Numbered from the stretch's first letter, positions 7,695-15,168 are shown. The stretch: DNA of 30,931 nucleotides from Candidatus Liptonbacteria bacterium CG11_big_fil_rev_8_21_14_0_20_35_14 (GCA_002796205.1 PCWO01000031.1:1-30931); one strand, 5' to 3'. Notes: a model not told the origin generated them from the sequence alone. A program made the numbers and translations.

Positions 7695-7922
7695 TTACCC
7701 AAAAAGGATAATTAAAGAAATAACCAAAGCGTATATAGCGGTTGACTCGGCAATAGCCATCGTCACAAACATAAGCGGTGTAATTTTGTCGCTGGCTTCC
7801 GGGTTTCGACCAATAGCCTCAAGAGCCTTGCCGGCAATATATCCCTCACCGATAGCCGACCCTACCGCCCCAATACCGATAGCTAGTCCGGCTGCTAACT
7901 GTTGAAATACAACTGGATCCAT
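7695..7922 (-). CDS. atpE: ATP synthase c subunit with two-carboxylate, Na+-type site
   Basis: Forms the membrane rotor ring. The 75-residue hairpin has two membrane helices joined by the conserved polar loop (GRNPEA, residues 38-43). The C-terminal helix carries the ion-binding carboxylate in AESTAIY: E59, S60, T61, Y64. The N-terminal helix has a second glutamate, E26, in GEGYIAGKA. Against Ilyobacter-type Na+ c subunits (Q32, E65, S66, T67, Y70), every ligand aligns with a six-residue offset, and the Q is replaced by E. That is the two-carboxylate arrangement described for Na+-coupled rings such as Fusobacterium. H+-only rings usually lack the S-T-Y set. It lies 14 nt after atpB and is followed by a hairpin. 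Confidence 0.96.
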   Translation of the reverse strand: MDPVVFQQLAAGLAIGIGAVGSAIGEGYIAGKALEAIGRNPEASDKITPLMFVTMAIAESTAIYALVISLIILFG

Positions 7923-7936
7923 ATAGTTTATTTTAA

Positions 7937-8662
7937 TTAATTAATTTTTTCCGACGCTTGACTTATAAATACTAACGTTAAAACTGAAAATACAAAAGCC
8001 TGAATAACGGCCGACAACACTCCTAAAAACAAAAAAGCTGTTGGCACCACAAAGGGCATAAGAAACAGCATCACTCCACCCAAAACCTCTCCGGCAAATA
8101 TATTTCCAAACAATCTAAAGGATAGAGATAGTATTTTAGCAAATTCAACGATAATGTCCATAACCCCAAGAATAAATGATAGCGGACTCTTAAAGTTTAT
8201 GAACTTGCCCAGATATCCCAAAGGTCCATTAACAATAATTGCGATAACTTGAACTGTAATAACGGTTATCATTGTTAGAGCAAAAACCATTCCATAATCA
8301 CTCATCACCGCCCTAAATAAAGATACCGAACCACCCTCCGTTTTAATACTGATGGCCCCCTGTCCCGGCATAAAGGTAAATAAATTGGCTAATAATATGA
8401 AAATAAAAAAAGTCATTACAAGTGGAAAAGCTTTTTTAGCCTTTTCATAATCTCCTATAACACTCTCTACAAAAGAAAAACCACCCCCAATTAATAACTC
8501 AACTACTGATTGAGCTCGGCCGGGCACAACGCTCCAAAATAAACGCATAACCCCAAAAAAACCGACTAAAACCAAACTTAAAAAAATAGTCCATACAAAA
8601 GTGTTGGTAATTGGAAAACCATAAATATTAGTTAATATATTCGGTGCCAGTGATATATCCAT
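7937..8662 (-). CDS. atpB: ATP synthase a subunit
   Basis: Membrane stator forming the ion half-channels against the c-ring (241 aa, normal). About five or six membrane helices are visible. The essential arginine is R183 in the motif LSLSFRLFGNIFAGEVLGG. The following helix has the conserved Q221 in IQAFVFSVLTLVFIS. The N-terminus (SLAPNILTNIYGFPITNTFVWTI) and the segment VPGRAQSVVELL are typical. It lies 2 nt after the atpZ/I-like gene and 14 nt before atpE. Confidence 0.96.
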   Translation of the reverse strand: MDISLAPNILTNIYGFPITNTFVWTIFLSLVLVGFFGVMRLFWSVVPGRAQSVVELLIGGGFSFVESVIGDYEKAKKAFPLVMTFFIFILLANLFTFMPGQGAISIKTEGGSVSLFRAVMSDYGMVFALTMITVITVQVIAIIVNGPLGYLGKFINFKSPLSFILGVMDIIVEFAKILSLSFRLFGNIFAGEVLGGVMLFLMPFVVPTAFLFLGVLSAVIQAFVFSVLTLVFISQASEKIN

Positions 8663-8664
8663 AT

Positions 8665-8907
8665 TTATTTTTTTATTTCCTTAGCATATTTAGCCATTTT
8701 TTTTGTCATACTTATTGCTTTACTAAATAATAGAATATTTGAAATCACAAAGGCTATTCCAAGACCTATAAACACATAAAATAACCTTGCCCCCATATAA
8801 TCATCTAGAAAATATCCCAGACCTACAAAAAAAATCATAGGTCCTAAAATAGAACCAAAAGTATATAAAGCCGAACTTAATATCAATTTTTTTGTTTCAC
8901 TATTCAT
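8665..8907 (-). CDS. AtpZ/AtpI-like membrane protein, first gene of atp operon
   Basis: A small protein (80 aa) with two membrane helices (about residues 9-32 and 41-61). The polar turn GYFLDDYMGARLFYVFIGLGIAF matches the AtpZ/AtpI family, which is encoded ahead of atpB and has been linked to c-ring assembly or Mg2+/Ca2+ uptake. The charged C-terminus (KKMAKYAKEIKK) faces the cytoplasm. Position directly before atpB (2-nt gap) supports the call; sequence alone would be only suggestive. Its ATG lies 11 nt after a TATAAT, so the whole operon mRNA probably has a leader of only a few bases. The start codon is inside a 19-nt inverted repeat. Confidence 0.82.
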   Translation of the reverse strand: MNSETKKLILSSALYTFGSILGPMIFFVGLGYFLDDYMGARLFYVFIGLGIAFVISNILLFSKAISMTKKMAKYAKEIKK

Positions 8908-8920
8908 TTCAGAAATGAAT
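8902..8920. repeat. Inverted repeat over the atp operon start
   Basis: Perfect 9-bp arms (ATTCATTTC at 8902-8910, GAAATGAAT at 8912-8920) around a single central base, covering the last two bases of the -10 element, the predicted transcription start and the first codons of the atp operon. Its size and place fit a repressor operator; no regulator is identified. Confidence 0.55.
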
Positions 8921-8947
8921 TATAAAACAAAAAGGGAAATCTGTAAA
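8919..8947 (-). promoter_or_regulatory. Promoter of the atp-pgk operon
   Basis: On the minus strand TTTACA (8947-8942), a 17-nt spacer and TATAAT (8924-8919). The ATG begins 11 nt after TATAAT, so the leader is about 4-6 nt. The -35 lies within the terminator hairpin of the upstream small gene. Confidence 0.75.
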
Positions 8948-8962
8948 ATAAACAGATTTCCC
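8924..8962 (-). terminator. Terminator of small gene 8987-9163
   Basis: Perfect 11-bp stem (GGGAAATCTGT with ACAGATTTCCC) around a 7-nt loop, followed on the minus strand by a T-rich tail. It separates the small gene from the atp operon and overlaps the atp promoter. Confidence 0.85.
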
Positions 8963-8986
8963 CATATCAGATTGCAAAAAATTAAA

Positions 8987-9163
8987 TCATTTTTTATTTA
9001 ATATGTTTGCTATAATGATTACGTCTTTGGCGTAATCATTTTTGATCAAACTAACATCACCATTAAAATAAAAAAAGACATCATCATTTTTTTCTACCGA
9101 TAATTCAATCGCCGCGGCGATTGAATCATGAATTGTTCCAAAAGTTTTCTCCAATCTAATCAT
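8987..9163 (-). CDS. Orphan small protein (58 aa) with palindromic coding sequence
   Basis: An unrecognised 58-residue protein, MIRLEKTFGTIHDSIAAAIE at the start and IANILNKK at the end, mostly soluble with an alternating pattern (DDVFFYFNGDVSLI) that suggests one helix followed by beta strands. Support comes from context. A TTGACA-17-TTTAAT promoter lies at 9234-9206. AAAGGA at 9176-9171 precedes the ATG at 9163 by 7 nt. A strong terminator follows the TGA. The coding region contains a 24-bp perfect palindrome (9103-9126) and a 10-bp hairpin (9014-9040). The transcript could therefore have an RNA role as well as, or instead of, coding. It is divergent from pyrG and upstream of the atp operon. 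Confidence 0.7.
   Translation of the reverse strand: MIRLEKTFGTIHDSIAAAIELSVEKNDDVFFYFNGDVSLIKNDYAKDVIIIANILNKK
9014..9040. repeat. 10-bp hairpin inside small gene
   Basis: Perfect arms AATGATTACG (9014-9023) and CGTAATCATT (9031-9040) with a 7-nt loop. Not followed by a T-run on the sense strand, so not a terminator. Confidence 0.8.
9103..9126. repeat. 24-bp perfect palindrome inside small gene
   Basis: Self-complementary over 24 bp with no spacer. The core is GC-rich (GCCGCGGC) with AATCG/CGATT flanks, in an otherwise AT-rich region. It lies in the codons for D13-E20 of the 58-aa protein. It could bind a dimeric protein or fold in RNA. Confidence 0.85.
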
Positions 9164-9205
9164 TTTAATATCCTTTCTTTTTTATACGTCAATTATTCTG
9201 GTTAT

Positions 9206-9234
9206 ATTAAAACATAGTATATTTTATTTGTCAA
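9206..9234 (-). promoter_or_regulatory. Promoter of small gene 8987-9163
   Basis: TTGACA (9234-9229), a 17-nt spacer and TTTAAT (9211-9206) on the minus strand. Predicted leader about 36 nt before the ATG at 9163. Confidence 0.75.
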
Positions 9235-9263
9235 ACTACCCTTTATCCCCACCCTCGCCAATT

Positions 9264-9291
9264 TTGTTACTCTCTAAAACTATAGTAAAAT
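9264..9291 (+). promoter_or_regulatory. Possible pyrG promoter
   Basis: TTGTTA (9264-9269), a 16-nt spacer and TAAAAT (9286-9291), 34 nt before the pyrG ATG. This is the best match in the gap, but the region is AT-rich and the call is moderate. No Shine-Dalgarno follows. Confidence 0.45.
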
Positions 9292-9325
9292 TATTTAAAA
9301 AGTTTCTAAATATTTTTTTAACTAA

Positions 9326-10951
9326 ATGACTAAATATATTTTTGTAGTCGGGGGTGTTATGTCTGGAGTCGGTAAAGGTATCACGACCGCCTCAATCGGA
9401 CGAATCTTGAAAGACCAAGGCTATTCCGTAACCGCTATGAAAATTGATCCTTATGTAAACGTAGACGCCGGCACTATGAACCCGATTGAACATGGCGAGG
9501 TCTTTGTTACCGACGACGGATTAGAATGTGACCAGGACGTTGGCAACTACGAAAGATTTTTAGACACAAACATAACCCGCGACAACTATATGACCACCGG
9601 TTCTATTTATTTAGCGGTTATAAATAAAGAGAGAAATCTAGAATATGGTGGAAAATGCGTCCAGGTTGTTCCTCACATTCCCGAGGAAGTTATTGAACGG
9701 ATTGAAAAAGTAAGTGCTAAAACCAAAGCCGATTTTGTTCTTATTGAAATTGGCGGTACCGCCGGCGAATACGAAAATATGCTTTTTTTAGAGGCCGGTC
9801 GCATGTTAAAACTTAAAAAACCGGGTAACGTAGCTTTTGTGATGGTCTCCTATCTCCCTGTTCCATCTTTGCTTGGAGAAATGAAAACTAAACCAACTCA
9901 ACACGCTGTGCGCACTCTAAACTCCGCCGGTATCCAGCCGGATATAATAATTGCCCGAAGCAACTCCCCCCTTGACGAACCCCGTAAAGAAAAAATTTCT
10001 GTTTTCTGTAATATTCCTAAAGAAAACGTTATTTCCGCTCCCGATGTAAAATCTATCTATCAAATACCTATTAATTTTGAAAAAGATAATTTTTCAACCA
10101 TTATTTTAAAGAAATTTAAACTTAAACCCCGCCAAAGAAATGGCCACGACTGGATTAAGGCTTTTTCTAACACCAACTATGAACAAGATGTGAGAATTGG
10201 CATTGTCGGAAAATATTTTTCTACCGGCGCCTTTACCTTAACCGATTCATATATTTCTGTTATAGAGGCTATTAAACATGCTTCTTATAATCAAAAAAGA
10301 CGCCCGATTATAGACTGGATTAACGCCGAAAAATTTGAGGATGACCCCTCAACTTTAGAAACTTTAAAAGACTACGACGGCCTTATAATTCCCGGAGGAT
10401 TTGGCGCCCGAGGCATAGAAGGTAAAATAATGGCTATAAAATATTTAAGAGAAAACCAAATACCATTTTTAGGTCTTTGTTATGGTATGCAAATGGCTGT
10501 CGTTGAGTTTGCTAGAAATGTGGTTGGCTTAAAAGATGCCCACACTACCGAAATAAATGAAAGCACTCCTTATCCAGTTATCCACATACTCCCCGAACAA
10601 GCCGAGCACTTAAAAAATAAAAATTTCGGAGGATCCATGCGCTTAGGGGCCTACGCCTGTAATCTAGTTAAATCAACTAAGGCTCACAAAGCTTATAAAA
10701 CAGAAAATATCAGCGAGCGCCACCGCCATCGTTATGAATTTAACAACGAGTATAAAGATCAATTTATTAAAGCCGGTTTAATTTTTTCCGGTATTAACCT
10801 AGAAAAAAATTTAGCCGAGATCATAGAATTAAAAAATCATCCATTTTTTGTAGCTACCCAATTTCATCCGGAGTTAAAATCAAAACCCTTAAACCCCCAC
10901 CCCTTATTTCAATTATTTATAACCTCAGCTATCCAAAAAAAAGAAGCTTAA
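9326..10951 (+). CDS. pyrG: CTP synthase
   Basis: Makes CTP from UTP, ATP and glutamine; last step of de novo pyrimidine nucleotide synthesis. At 541 residues it is full length. The N-terminal synthase domain starts TKYIFVVGGVMSGVGKG with the P-loop-like SGVGKG (13-18), then KIDPYVNVDAGTMNP and the UTP-binding region. The C-terminal class I glutaminase has PGGFGARGIEGK, nucleophile C385 in LGLCYGMQMA, and H514/E516 in TQFHPE. Both active sites appear intact. It is a single-gene unit on the plus strand. The stop codon lies in the loop of a terminator shared with ychF. Confidence 0.97.
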   Translation: MTKYIFVVGGVMSGVGKGITTASIGRILKDQGYSVTAMKIDPYVNVDAGTMNPIEHGEVFVTDDGLECDQDVGNYERFLDTNITRDNYMTTGSIYLAVINKERNLEYGGKCVQVVPHIPEEVIERIEKVSAKTKADFVLIEIGGTAGEYENMLFLEAGRMLKLKKPGNVAFVMVSYLPVPSLLGEMKTKPTQHAVRTLNSAGIQPDIIIARSNSPLDEPRKEKISVFCNIPKENVISAPDVKSIYQIPINFEKDNFSTIILKKFKLKPRQRNGHDWIKAFSNTNYEQDVRIGIVGKYFSTGAFTLTDSYISVIEAIKHASYNQKRRPIIDWINAEKFEDDPSTLETLKDYDGLIIPGGFGARGIEGKIMAIKYLRENQIPFLGLCYGMQMAVVEFARNVVGLKDAHTTEINESTPYPVIHILPEQAEHLKNKNFGGSMRLGAYACNLVKSTKAHKAYKTENISERHRHRYEFNNEYKDQFIKAGLIFSGINLEKNLAEIIELKNHPFFVATQFHPELKSKPLNPHPLFQLFITSAIQKKEA

Positions 10952-10965
10952 AGGCTTCTTTTTTT
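10935..10965. terminator. Bidirectional terminator, pyrG and ychF
   Basis: GAAGC (10943-10947) pairs with GCTTC (10954-10958) around a 6-nt loop and is extended by A- and T-runs on the two sides, giving a U-tract in both directions. The pyrG TAA is in the loop. Confidence 0.85.
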
Positions 10966-10969
10966 ATTT

Positions 10970-11977
10970 CTATCCATGCCGTATTTCAACTACATCTCCA
11001 TCCTGAAACAGATATTCCTTGCCCTCTAATCTAAGTTTTCCGGCCTGCTTAGCTTTTTGCCAAGAACCAAGCTCTAATAATAAATCAGCGTTTATAACCT
11101 CGGCTCTAATAAATTTTTTTTCAAAATCGGTGTGAATAACTCCCGCCGCTTGCGGAGCTTTTGTTTCTTTTTTTATAGTCCAAGCCCTTGTTTCATCCTC
11201 TCCGGTTGTAAAAAAAATTATCAGTCCGAGTAGCTCATAAGATTTTTTTATTAACTCTCCTAAACCATCATCCGCCGATAAATCTTGAATAATATAACTA
11301 AAGCCTAAATTCTCTATAGTTTTTTTAAGCTCATCAGTAACCTCACTCTCTTGCCCATTTAATAGGTAGATTTGGGGTTTATTGGTTAATAAATTCAACT
11401 CTTTGATGCATAAGGCTTCTCTGATTTCTTTTTCTAAAGAAATTACTAATTTATCGGCTAATAATTCCGCCTTAACTTTTTTCATAATCTCCAGATCTTT
11501 TTGCTTTTCCTTATCCCCAACTCTAGCTTCTTTTTCTAAGCTTCCTATTCTCTTTTCTACTGTCTCAATATCTTTTATGATTAATTCTAAATTAATAATC
11601 GTTATATCTCTAATTGGATCAACCGAATTTTCAACATGTAATATATCGGATGACTCAAAAACACGCACTACCTGCACAATCGCATTAGTCTCACGAATAT
11701 GCGATAAAAATTGATTCCCCAGCCCCTCGCCCTTGTTGGCCCCTCTAACTAGCCCGGCGATATCATAGAACTCTACCACCGCCGGTATCTTTTTTTTAGA
11801 CTTAGACATTGCCTCCAGTTTATCAAGCCTCACCTCGGGCACAGATACAACGCCGACGTTAGGATCAATGGTCGCAAAAGGATAATTAGCAATATTAATA
11901 TCCTGCTTGGTTAAAGCTTTAAACAAGGTTGATTTACCCACGTTGGGCAAACCGACAATCCCCATAGATAGTTTCAT
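10970..11977 (-). CDS. ychF: YchF/OLA1-family redox-regulated ATPase
   Basis: An Obg-related P-loop NTPase that binds ribosomes and in this family prefers ATP. Visible are the P-loop GLPNVGKST at about residues 9-17, PFATIDPNVGVV, the G3 region FYDIAGLVRGANKGEGLGNQFL, and the C-terminal TGS-like domain with TGEDETRAWTIKKETKAPQAAGVIHTDFEKKFIRAEV. The G4 position reads NGQE rather than NKxD, as expected for the YchF group. At 335 residues it is about 30 shorter than E. coli YchF, mainly in the central helical hairpin. It is a single gene, convergent with pyrG. The upstream leader contains a purine-rich tract but no Shine-Dalgarno next to the ATG. Confidence 0.95.
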   Translation of the reverse strand: MKLSMGIVGLPNVGKSTLFKALTKQDINIANYPFATIDPNVGVVSVPEVRLDKLEAMSKSKKKIPAVVEFYDIAGLVRGANKGEGLGNQFLSHIRETNAIVQVVRVFESSDILHVENSVDPIRDITIINLELIIKDIETVEKRIGSLEKEARVGDKEKQKDLEIMKKVKAELLADKLVISLEKEIREALCIKELNLLTNKPQIYLLNGQESEVTDELKKTIENLGFSYIIQDLSADDGLGELIKKSYELLGLIIFFTTGEDETRAWTIKKETKAPQAAGVIHTDFEKKFIRAEVINADLLLELGSWQKAKQAGKLRLEGKEYLFQDGDVVEIRHG

Positions 11978-12101
11978 ATTAATCTAAATCAGCTAAGGAA
12001 AAATAAAATAACTACTCCCCTTTCTTTTTCCACTTTCTTTTTTTGTATAGTAATATTACTCATTTATTTTATAATAACAAAAGTATAAAAAAAAAGCAAT
12101 A

Positions 12102-12135
12102 AAAATATCTTAATTTAATTTATGAAAATATCTTA
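12102..12135. repeat. 11-bp direct repeat upstream of small gene promoter
   Basis: AAAATATCTTA occurs at 12102-12112 and again at 12125-12135, 23 bp apart start to start, about two helical turns, ending 16 bp before the -35 at 12152. This fits a two-site binding element, but the AT-rich background weakens it. Confidence 0.4.
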
Positions 12136-12151
12136 GTAACTTATAAATTTT

Positions 12152-12180
12152 TTGACAAAAAAGCAATTTTTTCATATTAT
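12152..12180 (+). promoter_or_regulatory. Promoter of small gene 12220-12531
   Basis: TTGACA (12152-12157), a 17-nt spacer and TATTAT (12175-12180). Predicted leader about 33 nt. Confidence 0.8.
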
Positions 12181-12219
12181 CAAGGTAGAATTAACTATAA
12201 AAATACTTGGAGGTATGGT

Positions 12220-12531
12220 ATGAATAATATTGAAAAATTTAATCCTGTTAAAGGAGCTGTATTTTGTTTGTTAGATGGCCAAGATGTTTTTTCTCTAGAG
12301 GATTTTCAAATTATCACTGAAGATAAAGAAAATCCCAATAACGTGATAATTGTATTAATATCAAACATAGGCTCATCTAAATATGAAAATAGTCACGCTA
12401 AATTAAATCTTAAACATCCAAACGAATCATGGATGTTTAGTGTTTCAAAGCAATTTTTAAAAGATTGCGCGTTTCAAATAAAAGAGATTAAACCATGGCA
12501 TAAATTAGCCATCAACCCTCCTGTAATTTAG
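12220..12531 (+). CDS. Orphan small soluble protein (103 aa)
   Basis: An unrecognised, predicted cytoplasmic protein of 103 residues with no signal peptide or membrane helix. Its pattern of short hydrophobic strands (GAVFCLLDG, NVIIVLISNIG, WMFSVSKQFL) separated by polar turns suggests a small beta-rich or alpha/beta fold. It ends KPWHKLAINPPVI. It has the strongest Shine-Dalgarno in the window (GGAGG at 12209-12213, 6 nt before the ATG), a near-consensus promoter, and a strong terminator shared with the convergent glycosylase gene. It is the only one of the plus-strand orphan genes above 60 residues that is not a membrane protein. The nearby 11-bp direct repeat may control it. Confidence 0.78.
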   Translation: MNNIEKFNPVKGAVFCLLDGQDVFSLEDFQIITEDKENPNNVIIVLISNIGSSKYENSHAKLNLKHPNESWMFSVSKQFLKDCAFQIKEIKPWHKLAINPPVI

Positions 12532-12537
12532 TCATCT

Positions 12538-12569
12538 CAAAAAGACAGCCTGAAAACTGTCTTTTTTTT
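12538..12569. terminator. Bidirectional terminator, small gene and glycosylase
   Basis: AAAAGACAG (12540-12548) pairs with CTGTCTTTT (12557-12565) around an 8-nt loop, with eight T on the plus side and TTTTT on the minus side. Confidence 0.85.
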
Positions 12570-13086
12570 ATTCTAAAACAAATCTATAAAGTTCATCTTT
12601 TGATTCCTTGGCATAATCAACCCCTATCCGAGGAGTTTTTAAAATATTTTGTGCCTTAAAACCTAAATCCTCTAGCCATAAATTATTTTTTTTAGATGCC
12701 TCAAGATTATTAAATTCTCTTTCAATTTCCAAAAATTTTGTTATCTTGCCCGGCCCATTTATTTTTTTGCCCTTAACCTCAATTCCACGAATTAAAATAG
12801 CTGCCGGATAATCTTTTGGACCGGTTACCAAATTAAGCATGTTGTGCATTCCGTATACTAAATAGACATACCATACAAAAGACTCTCCGAACATAACAAA
12901 ATTTCTATTAGTTTTACCCTTATAAGCATGACTGGCTTTATCTAAAAAACCATCATAAGCCTCCACCTCAATAATTTTGGCTCTTATTATTTTTCCCTTA
13001 ATTTTTCTCACTAAAAATTTACCAAGTAGAAATTTAGCTAACTTAACTGTATTTTTAGATTTAAAATCAGAAGCTGTTAATAACAT
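12568..13086 (-). CDS. DNA-3-methyladenine glycosylase (AAG/Mpg family)
   Basis: Removes alkylated purines from DNA in base excision repair. The 172 residues cover the whole compact Mpg fold. Visible are the catalytic EVEAY motif (E42, Y44; equal to human E125, Y127), DKASHAYKGKTNRNFVMFG, the YVYLVYGMHNMLNLVTG core strand, ILIRGIEV with the conserved arginine, and NGPGKITKFLEI. It is shorter than human AAG because it lacks the N-terminal extension; bacterial members are about 185-200 residues. Single gene, divergent from the glycosyltransferase with a 52-nt gap. No Shine-Dalgarno. Confidence 0.93.
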   Translation of the reverse strand: MLLTASDFKSKNTVKLAKFLLGKFLVRKIKGKIIRAKIIEVEAYDGFLDKASHAYKGKTNRNFVMFGESFVWYVYLVYGMHNMLNLVTGPKDYPAAILIRGIEVKGKKINGPGKITKFLEIEREFNNLEASKKNNLWLEDLGFKAQNILKTPRIGVDYAKESKDELYRFVLE

Positions 13087-13138
13087 AAAGTGAAATATGC
13101 TCTAAAATGAAACTATTAGTTAATGACTATTATAAAAT

Positions 13139-15046
13139 ATGAATAAATTTATTAAAATTCTAAATCTTGGGGGTTCGTTTTTTTGGGTAATTATAATTAT
13201 AATATTTTCTTTTTACCTTATGTGGCAAGCCGTTTTAACAGATTCGGCTATTACCGACGAATTGGCCCACATTCCGGCCGGCTATAGTTATGTCGCTTTT
13301 CAAGATTATAGACTAAACCCCGAACATCCTCCACTTGTTAAAATTATAGCTGGTCTTCCTTTATTACTTTTAGACTTAAATTTTCCAAACGATAAACCGT
13401 TTTGGACAGACGACATAAATGGTCAATGGACATCCGGCTACGAATTTATATTTAACAGTGATAACAACGCTGATCAAATTTTAAAATACTCTCGCTTCGG
13501 TCCGACTATATTATCATTAATCTTACTACTTATTTTATATATTTGGTCATCAAAATTAATCGGCCGTTGGTGGGCGTTACTCCCTCTAACACTTCTCGCT
13601 CTCTCGCCCATATTTTTAGCCCACGGTCACTATGTTACCACCGACATCGGCGCCACGCTAGGAGTTATGATTGCTCTTTTTTCATTTTCTAATTTTTTAA
13701 ATAGACCAAATAGAAAAAACCTTGTTATAGCCGGGCTTTGTTTTGGTATTGCTCAACTGTTAAAATTCTCGGCTATTTTACTTGGTCCCCTATTTATTTT
13801 ATTAGCTTTAGTTCACTACGCAAATAACGCCTATTATAAACTAAACGCCCATACTATAAATAAAACTTCCTATCTTCTAAAATCAGCTACTACCTATATT
13901 TTTTCTTTACTTAGTATATTTTTTATAGCCGGTATTTTAATTTATTTAGTTTATCTTCCTATTACATTTAATCAGCCAACTGAAAAATTAACCAGTGACG
14001 CTACCCACATATTGTCCGGCTTTAAAATAAAACCGTTAGCCGATTTAACTATCACCTTGAGTCAAAACGATATTACCAAACCCTTGGCTGAATATATGCT
14101 TGGAGTTTTAATGGTCATTACTCGCGCCTCGGGTGGTAATGATGCTTATTTTCTAGGCCAAGTTAGTAACACCGGCTCCCCTTTATATTTTCCCTTAGCC
14201 TATCTTCTTAAGGAACCGCTTCCAATTTTTATGCTTATAATCACATCTTTTATATTAGCTCTTCTAAACATTAAAAGAGTTTGGCAGAAAAGAGGTATAA
14301 AAATAAACGAATATTTAAGTACCCACTTTGCCGAATTCTCCATGCTGTCTTTTATTATTTTATATTGGTATACCAGTGTTACCAGCCCCTTAAACATAGG
14401 TGTTAGACACATACTCCCGACTATGCCTCTTATTTATATTTTAACAGCCTCCTCTCTAAAAAGATGGGTTACTATTCCCTTTAAAAATATTAAACCCTCT
14501 TTAAATTTTATTCAGAATTTTTATAAAATAACTCAAATTATTTTTAGAGGCTCTCTTAAATTATTTCTTATAGCCTTGGCAATTTTATGGCTCTTAATAG
14601 AAACGTTGGCTGTTTCCCCTTATTTTTTATCCTCATATAACGAACTGGGTGGCGGTACAAAAAATGGTTATAAATTAATAACCGATAGCAACTACGACTG
14701 GGGTCAGGATTTAAAAAGATTAGAAAATTTTGTAGAAGCAAACCAAATAGATAAAATTGCCCTTGATTATTTTGGTGGCGACTCACCCGAGTATAGATTG
14801 GGTGATAAATATGTAAAATGGTGGTCGGCTAAAAATAACCCTGCAGAAGAAAATATAGAATGGCTAGCCGTCTCGGTTAATACTCTGCAAAATTCCACCG
14901 GAGACTTAAAACCAAGTTTTATTAGAAAAGATGAGGATAGTTATTTATGGCTCAAAACCGCTAGAAATTTACCGCTCTCTTATAGCGAGGCTCCTAAACC
15001 AGATTACATAGTTGGCACCTCTATTTTTGTCTATCATTTAGAATAA
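13139..15046 (+). CDS. GT-C type membrane glycosyltransferase
   Basis: A 635-residue polytopic membrane protein of the PMT/ArnT (dolichyl-phosphate-mannose-mannosyltransferase-like) superfamily, which moves a sugar from a lipid carrier to a protein or lipid on the outer face of the membrane. The first helix (about 13-32) is followed by the extracytoplasmic loop with the acidic pair D40-E41 in ITDELAHIPAGYSY, then RLNPEHPPLVK, both typical of this fold. About ten further helices follow, including the NIGVRHILPTMPLIYIL region, and a C-terminal soluble part contains SNYDWGQDLKRLENFV. Acceptor and sugar are unknown. The ATG comes 5 nt after TATTAT (13128-13133) with no Shine-Dalgarno, so the mRNA is probably leaderless. 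Confidence 0.85.
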   Translation: MNKFIKILNLGGSFFWVIIIIIFSFYLMWQAVLTDSAITDELAHIPAGYSYVAFQDYRLNPEHPPLVKIIAGLPLLLLDLNFPNDKPFWTDDINGQWTSGYEFIFNSDNNADQILKYSRFGPTILSLILLLILYIWSSKLIGRWWALLPLTLLALSPIFLAHGHYVTTDIGATLGVMIALFSFSNFLNRPNRKNLVIAGLCFGIAQLLKFSAILLGPLFILLALVHYANNAYYKLNAHTINKTSYLLKSATTYIFSLLSIFFIAGILIYLVYLPITFNQPTEKLTSDATHILSGFKIKPLADLTITLSQNDITKPLAEYMLGVLMVITRASGGNDAYFLGQVSNTGSPLYFPLAYLLKEPLPIFMLIITSFILALLNIKRVWQKRGIKINEYLSTHFAEFSMLSFIILYWYTSVTSPLNIGVRHILPTMPLIYILTASSLKRWVTIPFKNIKPSLNFIQNFYKITQIIFRGSLKLFLIALAILWLLIETLAVSPYFLSSYNELGGGTKNGYKLITDSNYDWGQDLKRLENFVEANQIDKIALDYFGGDSPEYRLGDKYVKWWSAKNNPAEENIEWLAVSVNTLQNSTGDLKPSFIRKDEDSYLWLKTARNLPLSYSEAPKPDYIVGTSIFVYHLE

Positions 15047-15086
15047 AAAACATCCCCTGCGCCAAGACGTAAGGGGTATTTTTTAT
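15045..15086 (+). terminator. Terminator of glycosyltransferase gene
   Basis: CCCCT (15054-15058) pairs with AGGGG (15072-15076), with partial inner pairing, flanked by an A-run before and TATTTTTT after. The stem is weaker than the others in the window. Confidence 0.6.
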
Positions 15087-15090
15087 ATAT

Positions 15091-15119
15091 TTGACTTATT
15101 TTTTGTAATATGATTAAAT
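15091..15119 (+). promoter_or_regulatory. Promoter of small gene 15169-15690
   Basis: TTGACT (15091-15096), a 17-nt spacer and TTAAAT (15114-15119) preceded by a TGn extension (15111-15113). Leader about 43 nt. Confidence 0.65.
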
Positions 15120-15168
15120 AAAGACAGCATTAAAATAACTTAAAAAGATTTGGAAAAGGAGATTGAAG

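Noticed and set aside
9014..9040. Reading the 10-bp hairpin as a terminator
   Set aside because: It lies inside the open frame and is not followed by a T-run on the sense strand; a better terminator lies at 8924-8962.
11978..12100. Short peptide frame or riboswitch in the ychF leader (purine tract with AAAGGGGAG)
   Set aside because: Only a GTG-initiated frame of about 14 codons is possible, and the Shine-Dalgarno-like tract lies inside it; no stable fold was evident.
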